DNA of 36,435 nt. Origin: an uncultured Hungatella sp. (GTDB taxonomy: Bacteria > Bacillota > Clostridia > Lachnospirales > Lachnospiraceae). The DNA lies in NCBI GenBank assembly GCA_910577935.1, contig CAJTOT010000009.1, positions 63,566 through 100,000 of the forward strand. Reading direction: 5' to 3'. This document shows positions 22,216 through 31,272 of the stretch, piece by piece. A program made the translations under genes and the position numbers. The first letter of the stretch is position 1, and each line of letters starts with the position of its first letter. The notes under the pieces are model-generated. The model saw only the letters and a list, made by a program, of their open reading frames with translations. It ran no database searches and was not told the DNA's origin.

Positions 22216-25086
22216 ATGACGGAGAACGAAAAAAAAAGCAGGAAAAAACCATCTAAAAAAGAAATCTTAAGAAAACTGCCGGCAGTTCTGGACGACTGTT
22301 TTAAGCCGTCCGCAGGACTGTGGGCCGCTTTTTGTATTCCCGTGGTAATCATGATTATCATTTTCTGGCAGAGGGGAATCTTTCCTTTTGGGGAGGAGAG
22401 CTTTTTGCGGACAGACATGTACCACCAGTATGCCCCGTTTTTCTCGGAATTTCAGGACAAACTGAGCCGCGGAGGAAGCCTTCTGTACAGCTGGAATATC
22501 GGCATGGGGGTCAATTTCTCTGCCCTGTACGCCTATTATCTGGCCAGCCCCATGAACTGGCTTCTTCTTCTGTGCCCCAAAAGCCTTGTAATTGAGTTTA
22601 TGACCTACGGCATTGTGCTGAAAATCGGCCTCTCCGGCCTGTCCTTTGCCTACTACCTGAACAGGCACTGCGGGCGGGAGGACTTCGGGGCAGGTATTTT
22701 CGGAATATTTTATGCTCTGTCAGGCTACATGGCGGCGTACAGCTGGAATATCATGTGGCTGGACTGTATTCTTTTGTTCCCTCTGATTATGCTTGGGATG
22801 GAGAAAATGCTCAACGAGAAGAGCGGGCTTTTGTACGGGGTCTGCCTAGGCTTCAGCATCTTGTCCAATTATTATATCTCTATCATGACCTGCATCTTCA
22901 TGGTGATCTATTACGTGGTTCTCCTGATTCTGGATTCGGGGAGCGGGAAGACATGGAAAGATTACGCGGCTTATACGGCCAGGTTCTCCATGTACTCTCT
23001 GCTGGCAGGCGGAGCGGCGGCGGCGGTTTTGATTCCCGAGGTCTACGCCCTTCAGATGACCGCGTCGGCGGAGACCACATTTCCCAAGACGGTCAGCTCC
23101 TATTTTTCCATGTTTGACATGTTCGCCAGACACCTGGGAAATGTGGACATCGAAATCGGCCTGGACCACTGGCCGAATATCTACTGCGGCGTGGCTGTGC
23201 TCATGTTTTTCCTGCTGTACCTGTCATGCCGGAATATCAAGATGAAAGAAAAGGCTGTGTACTGCGGGCTGCTGCTGCTGTTCTATGCCAGTTTTTCAGT
23301 GAATACGCTGAACTTTATCTGGCATGGGTTCCATTTTCCCAACAGCCTTCCGTGCAGACAGTCGTTTATCTATATTTTTCTCATGCTGCTCATGTGCTAC
23401 AGGGCATACATGAATTTAAAGACCATCCCCTGGAAGCATATAGCCGTCGCTTTCTGGGGGGCGGTCGTCTTTGTGATTCTGGCGGAAAAAATGGTGGAGG
23501 AGAGTGATTTTGAATTCTACGTCTACTATGTCGCCATCATATTCCTGGCTCTCTATGGGGGGATTCTGTATCTCTACAAGAGGCGGAGGGCGGGCTGCGG
23601 GCTGGTTATGGCCCTGACGGTGGCCCTGGCTTCCGTGGAGGCGGCGGTCAATACCACGGTCACCAGCGTCACCACCACCAGCCGCGTCAGCTACACCAAG
23701 GACAACGACGATGTGAGAAAACTTCTGGAAACCCTGACGCCCGACGGATTTTACCGGGTGGAGAAGGTGACCAGGAAGACGAAAAATGACGGGGCATGGA
23801 TGAATTTTCCGTCGGTGTCCCTGTTTTCCTCCACAGCGGGAGCGGGGCTGACGGACTTTTTCAAGAGCGTGGGGTGCGAGGGCAATACCAACGCCTACAG
23901 CATCACGGGAAGCACGCCGCTGGTGGACTCTCTGTTCTCCGTAAGGTACGGCCTTTACTCTTCCGACCAGAGTGAGAACGACATGCTGGAACTCATAGGG
24001 CAGAGCGGGGACACATGGCTGTACCGCCGCCTGGCAACCCTGCCTGTGGGCTTCATGGTCTCGCCGGACTTTGAGAGCGACTGGCAGCGGGATCTGAGCA
24101 ACCCGGCAGAGGTTCAGAATAACCTGTGCGATGTCATCGGGGCGGAGAGGGCGCTGGAGGCCTGCGACGGTGAAAACTACGGAACCACCTTCCGCCTCAT
24201 GCCTGAGAAGACAGGAGACTACTATGTGTACATCACCAACAAAAAGGTGAAGAAGGTAAAGGTGAAAATCGGGGACAATACCCAGACCTTCAGCAATGTA
24301 AACAGGGGATTTCTCCTGGAACTGGGAATCTGCGCCGCGGGGGCGGAAATTGAGATCACCAACGATGAGGACAGCGAGAACTTAAACGCCCGGGCATACC
24401 GTTTTTCCGAGGAGGGCCTGTGGTCGGTGTACGAGATACTGAACCGGAGTCCATTTACCGTGACGCGGTGGGTGGACACCTGCCTGGAAGGCCAGGTGGA
24501 GGCACAAAAGGCGGGCATCCTGTTTACCACCGTGCCTTATGACAAGGGATGGACCGTGACCGTGGACGGAGTGGAACAGGAGAGTGAAAACCTGTTTGAC
24601 GCGTTTTTAGGAGTCCGCCTCTCTGAGGGGAGCCATGAGATCAAACTGTCCTATGAACCACAGGGCCTGAGACTGGGGATAGGCTTAAGCGCCTTCAGCA
24701 TCCTGTGCCTCGCCGGAATATTCCTGCTGGGGCGGAGGAAAAAGAGGCTGGAGGAAATCTGGCCGGAGGAAGAGTATACAGAAGAATATATGGACGAGGA
24801 ATATATAGACGACAGATATACAGACGAAGAGTATATGGAAGAAATGGGTATAGACGAAATGTATATGGGCGGCCAGGAGGAGACTGACGGCGGACAGACT
24901 GACAGAGGACAGAGTGATAGAGGACAGGCTGGCAGCAGACAGAGTGACGGCGGACGGGAGACTGAGGGCGAGACGGAAGAACCGGCGCAGCGGCAGCGGG
25001 AAAATCCGGGGAGACGAGAGAGAGCCGTGTCGGCGGAGCAGGCATCCGGGCAGCCGAGAAAATCAGAACAGAGGGGAGAAGAATGA
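22216..25086 (+). CDS. YfhO-family multispanning membrane protein with acidic C-terminal tail
   Basis: The 956-residue protein has ~12-14 membrane segments. It shows YfhO hallmarks: DMYHQYAPFFSEFQDKL near residue 72, YSWNIGMGVNF, and LSGYMAAYSWNIMWLD. These are GT-C-fold proteins; Bacillus YfhO is linked to glycosylation of lipoteichoic acid. An extracytoplasmic domain covers ~residues 490-810 and the last membrane helix ~815-838. The remaining ~118 residues are a hydrophilic tail with EEY-rich repeats (EEYTEEYMDEEYIDDRY) then Gln/Arg/Asp-rich repeats (DRGQSDRGQAG), unlike the family. GGGGGAAG precedes the ATG. The stop overlaps argH by 4 nt. Confidence 0.87.
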   Translation: MTENEKKSRKKPSKKEILRKLPAVLDDCFKPSAGLWAAFCIPVVIMIIIFWQRGIFPFGEESFLRTDMYHQYAPFFSEFQDKLSRGGSLLYSWNIGMGVNFSALYAYYLASPMNWLLLLCPKSLVIEFMTYGIVLKIGLSGLSFAYYLNRHCGREDFGAGIFGIFYALSGYMAAYSWNIMWLDCILLFPLIMLGMEKMLNEKSGLLYGVCLGFSILSNYYISIMTCIFMVIYYVVLLILDSGSGKTWKDYAAYTARFSMYSLLAGGAAAAVLIPEVYALQMTASAETTFPKTVSSYFSMFDMFARHLGNVDIEIGLDHWPNIYCGVAVLMFFLLYLSCRNIKMKEKAVYCGLLLLFYASFSVNTLNFIWHGFHFPNSLPCRQSFIYIFLMLLMCYRAYMNLKTIPWKHIAVAFWGAVVFVILAEKMVEESDFEFYVYYVAIIFLALYGGILYLYKRRRAGCGLVMALTVALASVEAAVNTTVTSVTTTSRVSYTKDNDDVRKLLETLTPDGFYRVEKVTRKTKNDGAWMNFPSVSLFSSTAGAGLTDFFKSVGCEGNTNAYSITGSTPLVDSLFSVRYGLYSSDQSENDMLELIGQSGDTWLYRRLATLPVGFMVSPDFESDWQRDLSNPAEVQNNLCDVIGAERALEACDGENYGTTFRLMPEKTGDYYVYITNKKVKKVKVKIGDNTQTFSNVNRGFLLELGICAAGAEIEITNDEDSENLNARAYRFSEEGLWSVYEILNRSPFTVTRWVDTCLEGQVEAQKAGILFTTVPYDKGWTVTVDGVEQESENLFDAFLGVRLSEGSHEIKLSYEPQGLRLGIGLSAFSILCLAGIFLLGRRKKRLEEIWPEEEYTEEYMDEEYIDDRYTDEEYMEEMGIDEMYMGGQEETDGGQTDRGQSDRGQAGSRQSDGGRETEGETEEPAQRQRENPGRRERAVSAEQASGQPRKSEQRGEE

Positions 25087-26465
25087 CCATGAAACTTTGG
25101 GGCGGACGATTTACAAAGGAAGAGAATCAGCTGGTGCACAATTTTAACGAGTCTCTGTCCTTTGACCAGAAATTTTATCATCAGGATATCCAGGGCAGCA
25201 TTGCCCATGTGACCATGCTGGCAAAACAGGGAATTGTCACGGAGGAGGACAAAGAGGCGATCATTGAAGGGCTGGAGGGCATTCTCCGGGACTTAGAAAG
25301 CGGGGAGCTGGAGTTTTCCAGGGAGCATGAGGACATCCATTCTTTTGTGGAGGCCACGCTGACGGAGCGGATCGGGGAGGCGGGAAAGCGTCTCCACACA
25401 GGCCGCAGCCGCAATGACCAGGTGGCCCTGGACATGAAGCTGTACTGCAGGGACGAGATCGACGCCATGGGAGAGCTTTTGAAGAGACTTCTGGAGGTGC
25501 TGCTGAAAATCATGGAGGAGAATCTGGACACCTTCATGCCCGGCTTCACCCATCTCCAGAAAGCGCAGCCGGTTACTCTGGCCCACCACACAGGGGCTTA
25601 TTTTGAGATGTTTTACAGAGATGGCAGGAGGCTAAAAAGCATCCGGGAGAGAATGGATGAGTGTCCTCTGGGTTCCGGGGCATTGGCGGGAACCACCTAT
25701 CCTCTGGACAGGGAGTACACGGCAGAGCTTTTGGGATTTGACGGTCCCACCCAGAACAGCATGGATTCTGTGTCGGACAGAGATTATGTCATTGAACTGT
25801 TAAGCGCCCTGTCCATCATCGCCATGCACCTAAGCCGTTTCAGCGAGGAGATCATCATCTGGAACAGCAATGAGTACCGGTTTGTGGAACTGGATGACGC
25901 CTACAGCACGGGGAGCAGCATCATGCCACAGAAGAAGAACCCGGATATCGCGGAGCTGGTGAGGGGCAAGACAGGGCGTGTTTACGGGGCGCTCATGTCT
26001 CTTCTGACCACCATGAAGGGGATTCCTCTCGCCTACGACAAGGACATGCAGGAGGACAAGGAGCTGACCTTCGACGCCATCGACACGGTGAAAGGCTGTC
26101 TTGTGCTGTTTACGGGGATGATTTCCACCATGACGTTCAGGAAGGACGTGATGGAGGCCAGCGCTAAAAACGGATTCACCAACGCCACGGATGCGGCGGA
26201 CTATCTGGTGAATCACGGGATTCCTTTCAGAGATGCCCATGGGCTGGTGGGGCAGCTGGTGCTTATGTGCATCGGGAAAGGAACCGCCCTGGACGACTTA
26301 AGCCTGGAGGAGTTCCGGTCAGTGAGTCCGGCCTTCGGGGAAGATATATATGAGGCCATCAGCATGAAGTCCTGTGTGGCGAAGCGGGTCACCACCGGGG
26401 CTCCGGGCCGGGAAGCCATGGAGAAAGCCATTGCCCTCTGCAAGGCGAGGCTGAGGACTCTATAG
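25083..26465 (+). CDS. argH: Argininosuccinate lyase
   Basis: The 460-residue enzyme splits argininosuccinate to arginine and fumarate, the last step of arginine synthesis. MKLWGGRFTKEENQLVHNFN is the standard N-terminus and GSSIMPQKKNPD (from Gly277) is the fumarase/lyase superfamily signature carrying the catalytic Ser loop. The tHTGRSRNDQVALD motif is also intact. It overlaps the YfhO stop by 4 nt. No argG is adjacent. The last 6 nt overlap the end of the convergent histidine kinase gene, so there is no separate terminator space. Confidence 0.97.
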   Translation: MTMKLWGGRFTKEENQLVHNFNESLSFDQKFYHQDIQGSIAHVTMLAKQGIVTEEDKEAIIEGLEGILRDLESGELEFSREHEDIHSFVEATLTERIGEAGKRLHTGRSRNDQVALDMKLYCRDEIDAMGELLKRLLEVLLKIMEENLDTFMPGFTHLQKAQPVTLAHHTGAYFEMFYRDGRRLKSIRERMDECPLGSGALAGTTYPLDREYTAELLGFDGPTQNSMDSVSDRDYVIELLSALSIIAMHLSRFSEEIIIWNSNEYRFVELDDAYSTGSSIMPQKKNPDIAELVRGKTGRVYGALMSLLTTMKGIPLAYDKDMQEDKELTFDAIDTVKGCLVLFTGMISTMTFRKDVMEASAKNGFTNATDAADYLVNHGIPFRDAHGLVGQLVLMCIGKGTALDDLSLEEFRSVSPAFGEDIYEAISMKSCVAKRVTTGAPGREAMEKAIALCKARLRTL

Positions 26466-27839
26466 GCGAAGGGAGGCGGGGAGAGTTACGGAAAAACAGG
26501 TTCCTCCCCCCGGCTCGTCCGCTGCCCGGATCGTTCCTCCGTGGAGCCGGACCAGCTCCTTCGCGATGCTCAGTCCAAGGCCAAAATGCTGTTTGTCACT
26601 GCGGGAGCGGTCGGCCTGATAGAATCGGTCGAAGATGCAGGGCTTTATGTGGTCGGGGATTCCGCACCCCTGGTCGGCCACCTCCAGGGTGATGATATTT
26701 CCGGAGGATGCCGCGCGGGCGCGGATGGAGATGGAGCGGCCGGCGGGGGTGTAGGTCCTGGCATTATCTAAAAGTATGAGAAGGAGCTGGCGGATTCGCT
26801 GGGGGTCTGCGGCAATGCGGGGGAGAGGCCGGCTGGGCAGTTCTAGTCGGAGGGAGACGGATTTTTCATGACACAAGGGCTGACAGGACTCGTAGACCTC
26901 GATGAGGAGGGTATCCATATCCACGGTCTCCAGACGCAGGCTCCAGCTCCTGGCATCTGCAGACGCCAGAAACAGCATATCGTCGACCAGGCGGGACATA
27001 CGGGCGCACTCGCTGTCTATGAGGGACAGCAGGGCGTCTTTTTCTTGTCCCTCACACCGGGAGTCGGTGTGAGTCTGGGGGTCTGGGTGAGTCGGAGCGC
27101 CGGAGTGAGCCGAGATGTCCGTCTGCGGTTCATGAGAGAGAGCGGCTGCTGCAGCCCGCAGCACAGCCAAGGGGGAACGCAGTTCGTGGGAGGCGGAGGC
27201 GATAAACTGAGCCTGCTTTTTCTGGCTCTCCTCCACCGGCTTCAGCGACCAGCCCACGAATTTCCAGCTGATCAGCCACAGACAGGCGACACCGGACACG
27301 GCAAGAAGGCACAGGAGGAGAAGGGTCTCCCTTAAAGACTCCCGGACAGGGGGAATGAGGGAGACGGCGCAGAGACTTTTTACCCCGCTCTTCGTGTCCA
27401 TGGAGAGGACCATGGCATAGTACCGGTCTTTATGGTCGCCCTCCACGGTCATGAGTGAGGTGACGCTGACGGTGGAGGAGACGGGGGCCTTGTCCATGAA
27501 TACGCCCTGGGCCTCCGCCAGGGCCAGGGCTTTCGCGATGAGTATCTGGCGGTCCGTGTCAGTCTGCCAGGAACCCCGGTAGAGAAAAGGGATGCCGTTT
27601 TCCCTTATGTGTATGACCAGGCGGTAATCAGCCTCCGTCTGGGCAAGAAATCCCTGAGAGAGGGCATTGGAGGATATAAACTGGGAGCTTAAGGAGTTCC
27701 AGACGACCTGGAACTGCTCCAGCCTGGTTTTCTGGATATCCCGGAGGGAGAAGAGAAAAAATATGGCCATGACCAGGAGGAGGATGGCTCCGGTGGTCAC
27801 GGTGTAAAGCCAGGTCAGGCGTGTTCGGAGAGTTTTCAT
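26460..27839 (-). CDS. Sensor histidine kinase
   Basis: The 459-residue protein has an N-terminal membrane segment (~9-30), a ~130-residue external sensor region, and a second membrane segment (~172-195). It then has a HisKA domain with His218 in SASHELRSPLAVL, followed by an HATPase_c domain (LLLILLDNARTYTPAG, ADQGCGIPDH, GLGLSIAKELVRLHGG). No clear HAMP domain is seen. Between the two HisKA helices lies an unusual ~30-residue insert rich in His/Pro/Thr (HSGAPTHPDPQTHTDS). AAGGA precedes the start; the partner response regulator gene lies 24 nt upstream. The signal is unknown. Confidence 0.92.
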   Translation of the reverse strand: MKTLRTRLTWLYTVTTGAILLLVMAIFFLFSLRDIQKTRLEQFQVVWNSLSSQFISSNALSQGFLAQTEADYRLVIHIRENGIPFLYRGSWQTDTDRQILIAKALALAEAQGVFMDKAPVSSTVSVTSLMTVEGDHKDRYYAMVLSMDTKSGVKSLCAVSLIPPVRESLRETLLLLCLLAVSGVACLWLISWKFVGWSLKPVEESQKKQAQFIASASHELRSPLAVLRAAAAALSHEPQTDISAHSGAPTHPDPQTHTDSRCEGQEKDALLSLIDSECARMSRLVDDMLFLASADARSWSLRLETVDMDTLLIEVYESCQPLCHEKSVSLRLELPSRPLPRIAADPQRIRQLLLILLDNARTYTPAGRSISIRARAASSGNIITLEVADQGCGIPDHIKPCIFDRFYQADRSRSDKQHFGLGLSIAKELVRLHGGTIRAADEPGGGTCFSVTLPASLRL

Positions 27840-27863
27840 GAGGAAATTCCTTTCTGGAGGATG

Positions 27864-28538
27864 TCAGAGGCCTTCCAGGCGGTATCCCATACCGTGGAGG
27901 GTGGTCAGCTTGGCGGGAGCGTCCAGAGCTTTCAGCCGCCTTCTGAGAAAATACACGTAGTTGTCCAGGTTTCCCTCCTCCACATCACAGTCAGAGCCCC
28001 ACACGTAGGACAGGATAACGGGGCGCGCCAGAGTCTGGTCCGGGTTTCTCATAAAATACCCCATGAGAGCGGATTCTTTTTTGGACAGGGTCAGGGAGAC
28101 GCCGTTGCACTCCAGCTTGCGGCTGTCAGGGTCTAAGCTCAGGCCGAAAGCCGTCAGGCAGGGGGACAGCTGCAGATTGCCCGGACGCCTGGTGACTGCC
28201 CGGACCCGCGCCATAAGTTCTTCAACGGCAAATGGCTTTACAAGGTAGTCGTCGGCTCCTGCGTCCAGCCCGTCTATGCGGTCGCACAGCCCGTCTAGAG
28301 CGGTGGCCAGAATAATGGGAGTCTTGATGCCCTGGCGCCGGATGGCCTCCAAGACAGAGAGTCCGTCCAGCTCCGGAAGCATGCGGTCTAAGATGATGGC
28401 ATCGTAGGCCTGGTGTCTGGCGTAGAAAAGCCCGTCAGTTCCGGTGTGGCAGCTGTCGGCCTGCCAGCCGCACCGGGCGAGAGAATGGCAGATGAGGCGG
28501 CACAGATCCTGGTCGTCCTCAATAACTAATATTTTCAT
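27864..28538 (-). CDS. OmpR/PhoB-family response regulator
   Basis: The 224-residue protein has a receiver domain with phospho-acceptor Asp51 (AIILDRMLPELDG), acidic pocket EDD at 7-9 and Lys in YLVKPFAVEEL. A winged-helix DNA-binding domain ends in VDNYVYFLRRRLKAL-type sequence (here NLDNYVYFLRRRL) and TLHGMGYRLE. An upstream in-frame start at 28613 would add 25 unrelated residues; GGAG ~8 nt before ATG 28538 supports the shorter form. It forms an operon with the kinase gene 24 nt downstream. The target genes are unknown; the divergent sugar ABC operon is one candidate by position. Confidence 0.94.
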   Translation of the reverse strand: MKILVIEDDQDLCRLICHSLARCGWQADSCHTGTDGLFYARHQAYDAIILDRMLPELDGLSVLEAIRRQGIKTPIILATALDGLCDRIDGLDAGADDYLVKPFAVEELMARVRAVTRRPGNLQLSPCLTAFGLSLDPDSRKLECNGVSLTLSKKESALMGYFMRNPDQTLARPVILSYVWGSDCDVEEGNLDNYVYFLRRRLKALDAPAKLTTLHGMGYRLEGL

Positions 28539-28640
28539 GTGAAAAACTCCGTTTATATAATCAGATTCCTCATCAGGCGAACGCCCCGGCTTTTGTCCGG
28601 CATAGCCGGGCAAGAAGATGTTCCCCCGTGAATAGTATCT

Positions 28641-28649
28641 ATTATACCA
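28641..28649 (-). promoter_or_regulatory. Extended -10 promoter of the two-component operon
   Basis: On the minus strand the sequence reads TGGTATAAT, a consensus extended -10, ~100 nt before the response regulator start. No convincing -35 is seen. Confidence 0.5.
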
Positions 28650-28723
28650 TCGAATTCTCTAAAAAATCTTGAAAATCAGCATTAATATTATGATGATGTT
28701 GAGGTCAAAAGGTTTTTTGCCCC

Positions 28724-28777
28724 CTGATGCCTGCGGATTGCGAGAGCACGCAGCGCGGAACAATCCGTAGGCATCAG
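28724..28777. repeat. Long intergenic inverted repeat
   Basis: CTGATGCCTGCGGATTG (28724-28740) pairs with CAATCCGTAGGCATCAG (28761-28777), 16 of 17 bp, around a 20-nt loop (CGAGAGCACGCAGCGCGGAA). On the minus strand it is followed by GGGGGC and AAAAAACC; on the plus strand it is preceded by AAAAGGTTTTTTGCC. It sits between the divergent two-component and ABC operons. It looks like a dispersed REP-like unit; the rest of the 28539-28942 gap is AT-rich and without a gene. Confidence 0.55.
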
Positions 28778-28942
28778 AGCAGCTTTAGCAATGTGGAAGT
28801 TAAGATGCGTCTGTTATTATTCAAAACTGCGTTCATTGCTTCTCTCTTCCTATAACATAATGTCATTCTTCTGTCAAGTCGAGAATTTTCCAGTTTTTTT
28901 AGAGAAATTCCTGCTATGATAGAGGAAAAGGAGGGAAAGACG

Positions 28943-31270
28943 ATGAAAATATATTCCGGCAGATTAAAAAGACATATGGCAACGATATTGGCAGCAGCCT
29001 TGGCGGCGGGGTTGCTTGGAGGCTGTCAGAAGCCTTCAGGCAGCGGCGCAGAAAGCGTGTCACGGCAGGAGGGGAACGGCAGGGAGGGAGGCTCCGGAGA
29101 GGATAGCGGCTCCGGAGAGGCCAGCGGCTCCCAGAACCAGGGTTCAGGCCGGCAGGACGCCATGGGGCGGTACGGGGAGACGGAAGTGGAACTTCCCCAG
29201 GAGGCTGAAAGCCAGTCTCTGATCCAGTTCCTCAAGGGGGAGGAGGGGAATCTGGAACTCTACACCGCGGTCAGGGACTCTTCCGGAAATGTCGAAGAAG
29301 CTTTTCGATACCGGCATCTTGAGGGTTCGTGGCAGCGGGATGAAGGCTGGCCGGGGAGCCAGGTGATGGGGGACAGGAATTTAGACCTTATGGGCGTGTA
29401 TTACGGGCAGGACGGAAATTATTACCTGGGAGGCACAGATGACAACTATATCTACCATCTGATGAAGATGGACGGAGACGGCGGGGCGCAGGAGATTCTG
29501 GAAGAGGTGTTCCGGCCCGGAGACGGAATGGATTACGGGCTCATTCCGCCTAAGATTGAAGTTCTGGAAAACGGAAATATTGTGGTCTACGATTACTGGG
29601 AGGTGTATCTGTACACTCCTTCCGGAGAAAGATTATTTTCCATGGCAAAAGATTTTTCCGGGACCACCAGCGACGCAAGAGGATTCTGTGAAGGGGATGA
29701 ATTTGTCACAGTCAACCAGGGCAGCATCGTGAGATACAGCTTAAAAGACGGCAGAATCACGGATACCGTGGACCTAAGCGCGGTGGACGACGGCAGGGAG
29801 AGCGCTATGGTGTTCGGCGACGGGGCAGGAGGGATTTACACTGTCAACGAGAAAGGCCTGTCCCACATCAACAGAGGCGGGACCCTGTGGGAGGTGCTTA
29901 TAGACGGAAACCTGAACCACATGGGGATGCGCAGCATATATATGCACGGTTTTGTGGCAGGAGATCAGGAAGATTTTTACGGGGCATATGTGGGCGGGGG
30001 AGGAAAGGGCATGTATCTGTTCCGGTATCAATATGACCCGGAGCTGGCGGCAGTGCCTCCAACCGGTCTGACCGTTTACAGCCTGGAGGACAATTCCACC
30101 GTGAGGCAGGCTGTTGCCCAGTTTCAGAGCGACCATCCTGAGACCCGGGTGGAGATGAGGACGGCAGTGGATACCGGCGGCACGGTGACAGAGGAGATGA
30201 TTCAGGGGCTGAATACAGAGCTTCTCAGCGGAAAAGGCGCGGATGTGCTGATTCTGGACGGCCTTCCCGTAAATGCCTATATAGAGAAAGGCGTCCTTGT
30301 GGATCTCAGCGATCTGGTGGCGGAGCTGGAATCCTCCGGAGACATGCTTGACAATCTTCTGGAAGGCTTCCGGGAGGAGGACGGGGCTGTCTATCAGGTT
30401 CCCGCAAAGGTAGGATTTCCTCTGGCGGAAGGCAGGCCGGAGGCGGTAGAGGCATACTCGGACTTTGACTCCATGGTGGCGTATCACGGTGAAAAGCCCC
30501 TTATGAGCATCGACAATTATGAAAATATGCTGCGGAAGATATCACGTCTCTGCTATGAGGAGCTGTTTGGGAAAGAGATAAAAGTGAGGGACAGGGCAGT
30601 TCTGATCCGCTATCTGGAAGGCGTGAAGGCCCTGGGAGAGGCCAGCGGCTGCCAGACTGTCTTTACAGAGGCAGAGATGGAAGAAAAAAACGTGACCAAT
30701 TTTGTGATTGAGGACGGGCTGACCAGGGGCGTGATTGAATATGACAGGGGTATGTGTGACAGCGAGACGGAAAAGATGACAGGGTACAGCCGCTTAAGCT
30801 TTCCGGCCGAGATCAGGAAGATCAATCCCGGCTCTGTGATGAAGCCGGTGGGAGATATCTATCTTCCGTCTGCCATGGCGGGAATCAACCGTTCTACGGA
30901 AAATGAGGATATGGCGAAAGAATTTATCCGCTGTCTGCTCTCCTTCGAGGTGCAGAAGGAAGACCTTTATGACGGATTTCCGGTGAATAAAAAGGCTCTG
31001 GAGTTCCTGACACAGTCAGACAGCAGAGATAATTATTCAGAGAGCGCAGGCTACCGGGACGGATACCATCTCTCCGCCAGCTGGCCGACTCTTGAAGAGA
31101 GGCAGGAAGTTGCGGCCATGCTGGAGACTCTCACGGTTCCGGCCATCGTGGACGAGACGGTGATGCAGATGATCGCAGAGGGAGCCGGAGATTATTTTGA
31201 CGGCAAAAAGACGGTGGAACAGGCGGCAGATGACATTTTGAGAAAGATGTCCATCTACCTGGCGGAGTGA
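28943..31270 (+). CDS. Sugar ABC transporter substrate-binding lipoprotein with large N-terminal domain
   Basis: The 775-residue protein begins with a lipoprotein signal peptide with lipobox LLGGC (Cys28), followed by a Ser/Gly-rich linker (~29-60). Residues ~60-365 form an added domain with repeated beta-type segments (YYGQDGNYYLGGTDDNYIYHL, GNIVVYDYWEVYLYTPSGE), reminiscent of a beta-propeller. From ~370 on it is a family-1 extracellular solute-binding protein (TGLTVYSLEDNSTVRQAVAQF, GADVLILDGLPVNAYIEKG). AAGGAGG selects ATG 28943. Two permease genes follow at once, so it should deliver a carbohydrate to them. Typical solute-binding proteins are ~430 residues, so the N-terminal ~300 residues are extra. 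Confidence 0.85.
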   Translation: MKIYSGRLKRHMATILAAALAAGLLGGCQKPSGSGAESVSRQEGNGREGGSGEDSGSGEASGSQNQGSGRQDAMGRYGETEVELPQEAESQSLIQFLKGEEGNLELYTAVRDSSGNVEEAFRYRHLEGSWQRDEGWPGSQVMGDRNLDLMGVYYGQDGNYYLGGTDDNYIYHLMKMDGDGGAQEILEEVFRPGDGMDYGLIPPKIEVLENGNIVVYDYWEVYLYTPSGERLFSMAKDFSGTTSDARGFCEGDEFVTVNQGSIVRYSLKDGRITDTVDLSAVDDGRESAMVFGDGAGGIYTVNEKGLSHINRGGTLWEVLIDGNLNHMGMRSIYMHGFVAGDQEDFYGAYVGGGGKGMYLFRYQYDPELAAVPPTGLTVYSLEDNSTVRQAVAQFQSDHPETRVEMRTAVDTGGTVTEEMIQGLNTELLSGKGADVLILDGLPVNAYIEKGVLVDLSDLVAELESSGDMLDNLLEGFREEDGAVYQVPAKVGFPLAEGRPEAVEAYSDFDSMVAYHGEKPLMSIDNYENMLRKISRLCYEELFGKEIKVRDRAVLIRYLEGVKALGEASGCQTVFTEAEMEEKNVTNFVIEDGLTRGVIEYDRGMCDSETEKMTGYSRLSFPAEIRKINPGSVMKPVGDIYLPSAMAGINRSTENEDMAKEFIRCLLSFEVQKEDLYDGFPVNKKALEFLTQSDSRDNYSESAGYRDGYHLSASWPTLEERQEVAAMLETLTVPAIVDETVMQMIAEGAGDYFDGKKTVEQAADDILRKMSIYLAE

Positions 31271-31272
31271 AA

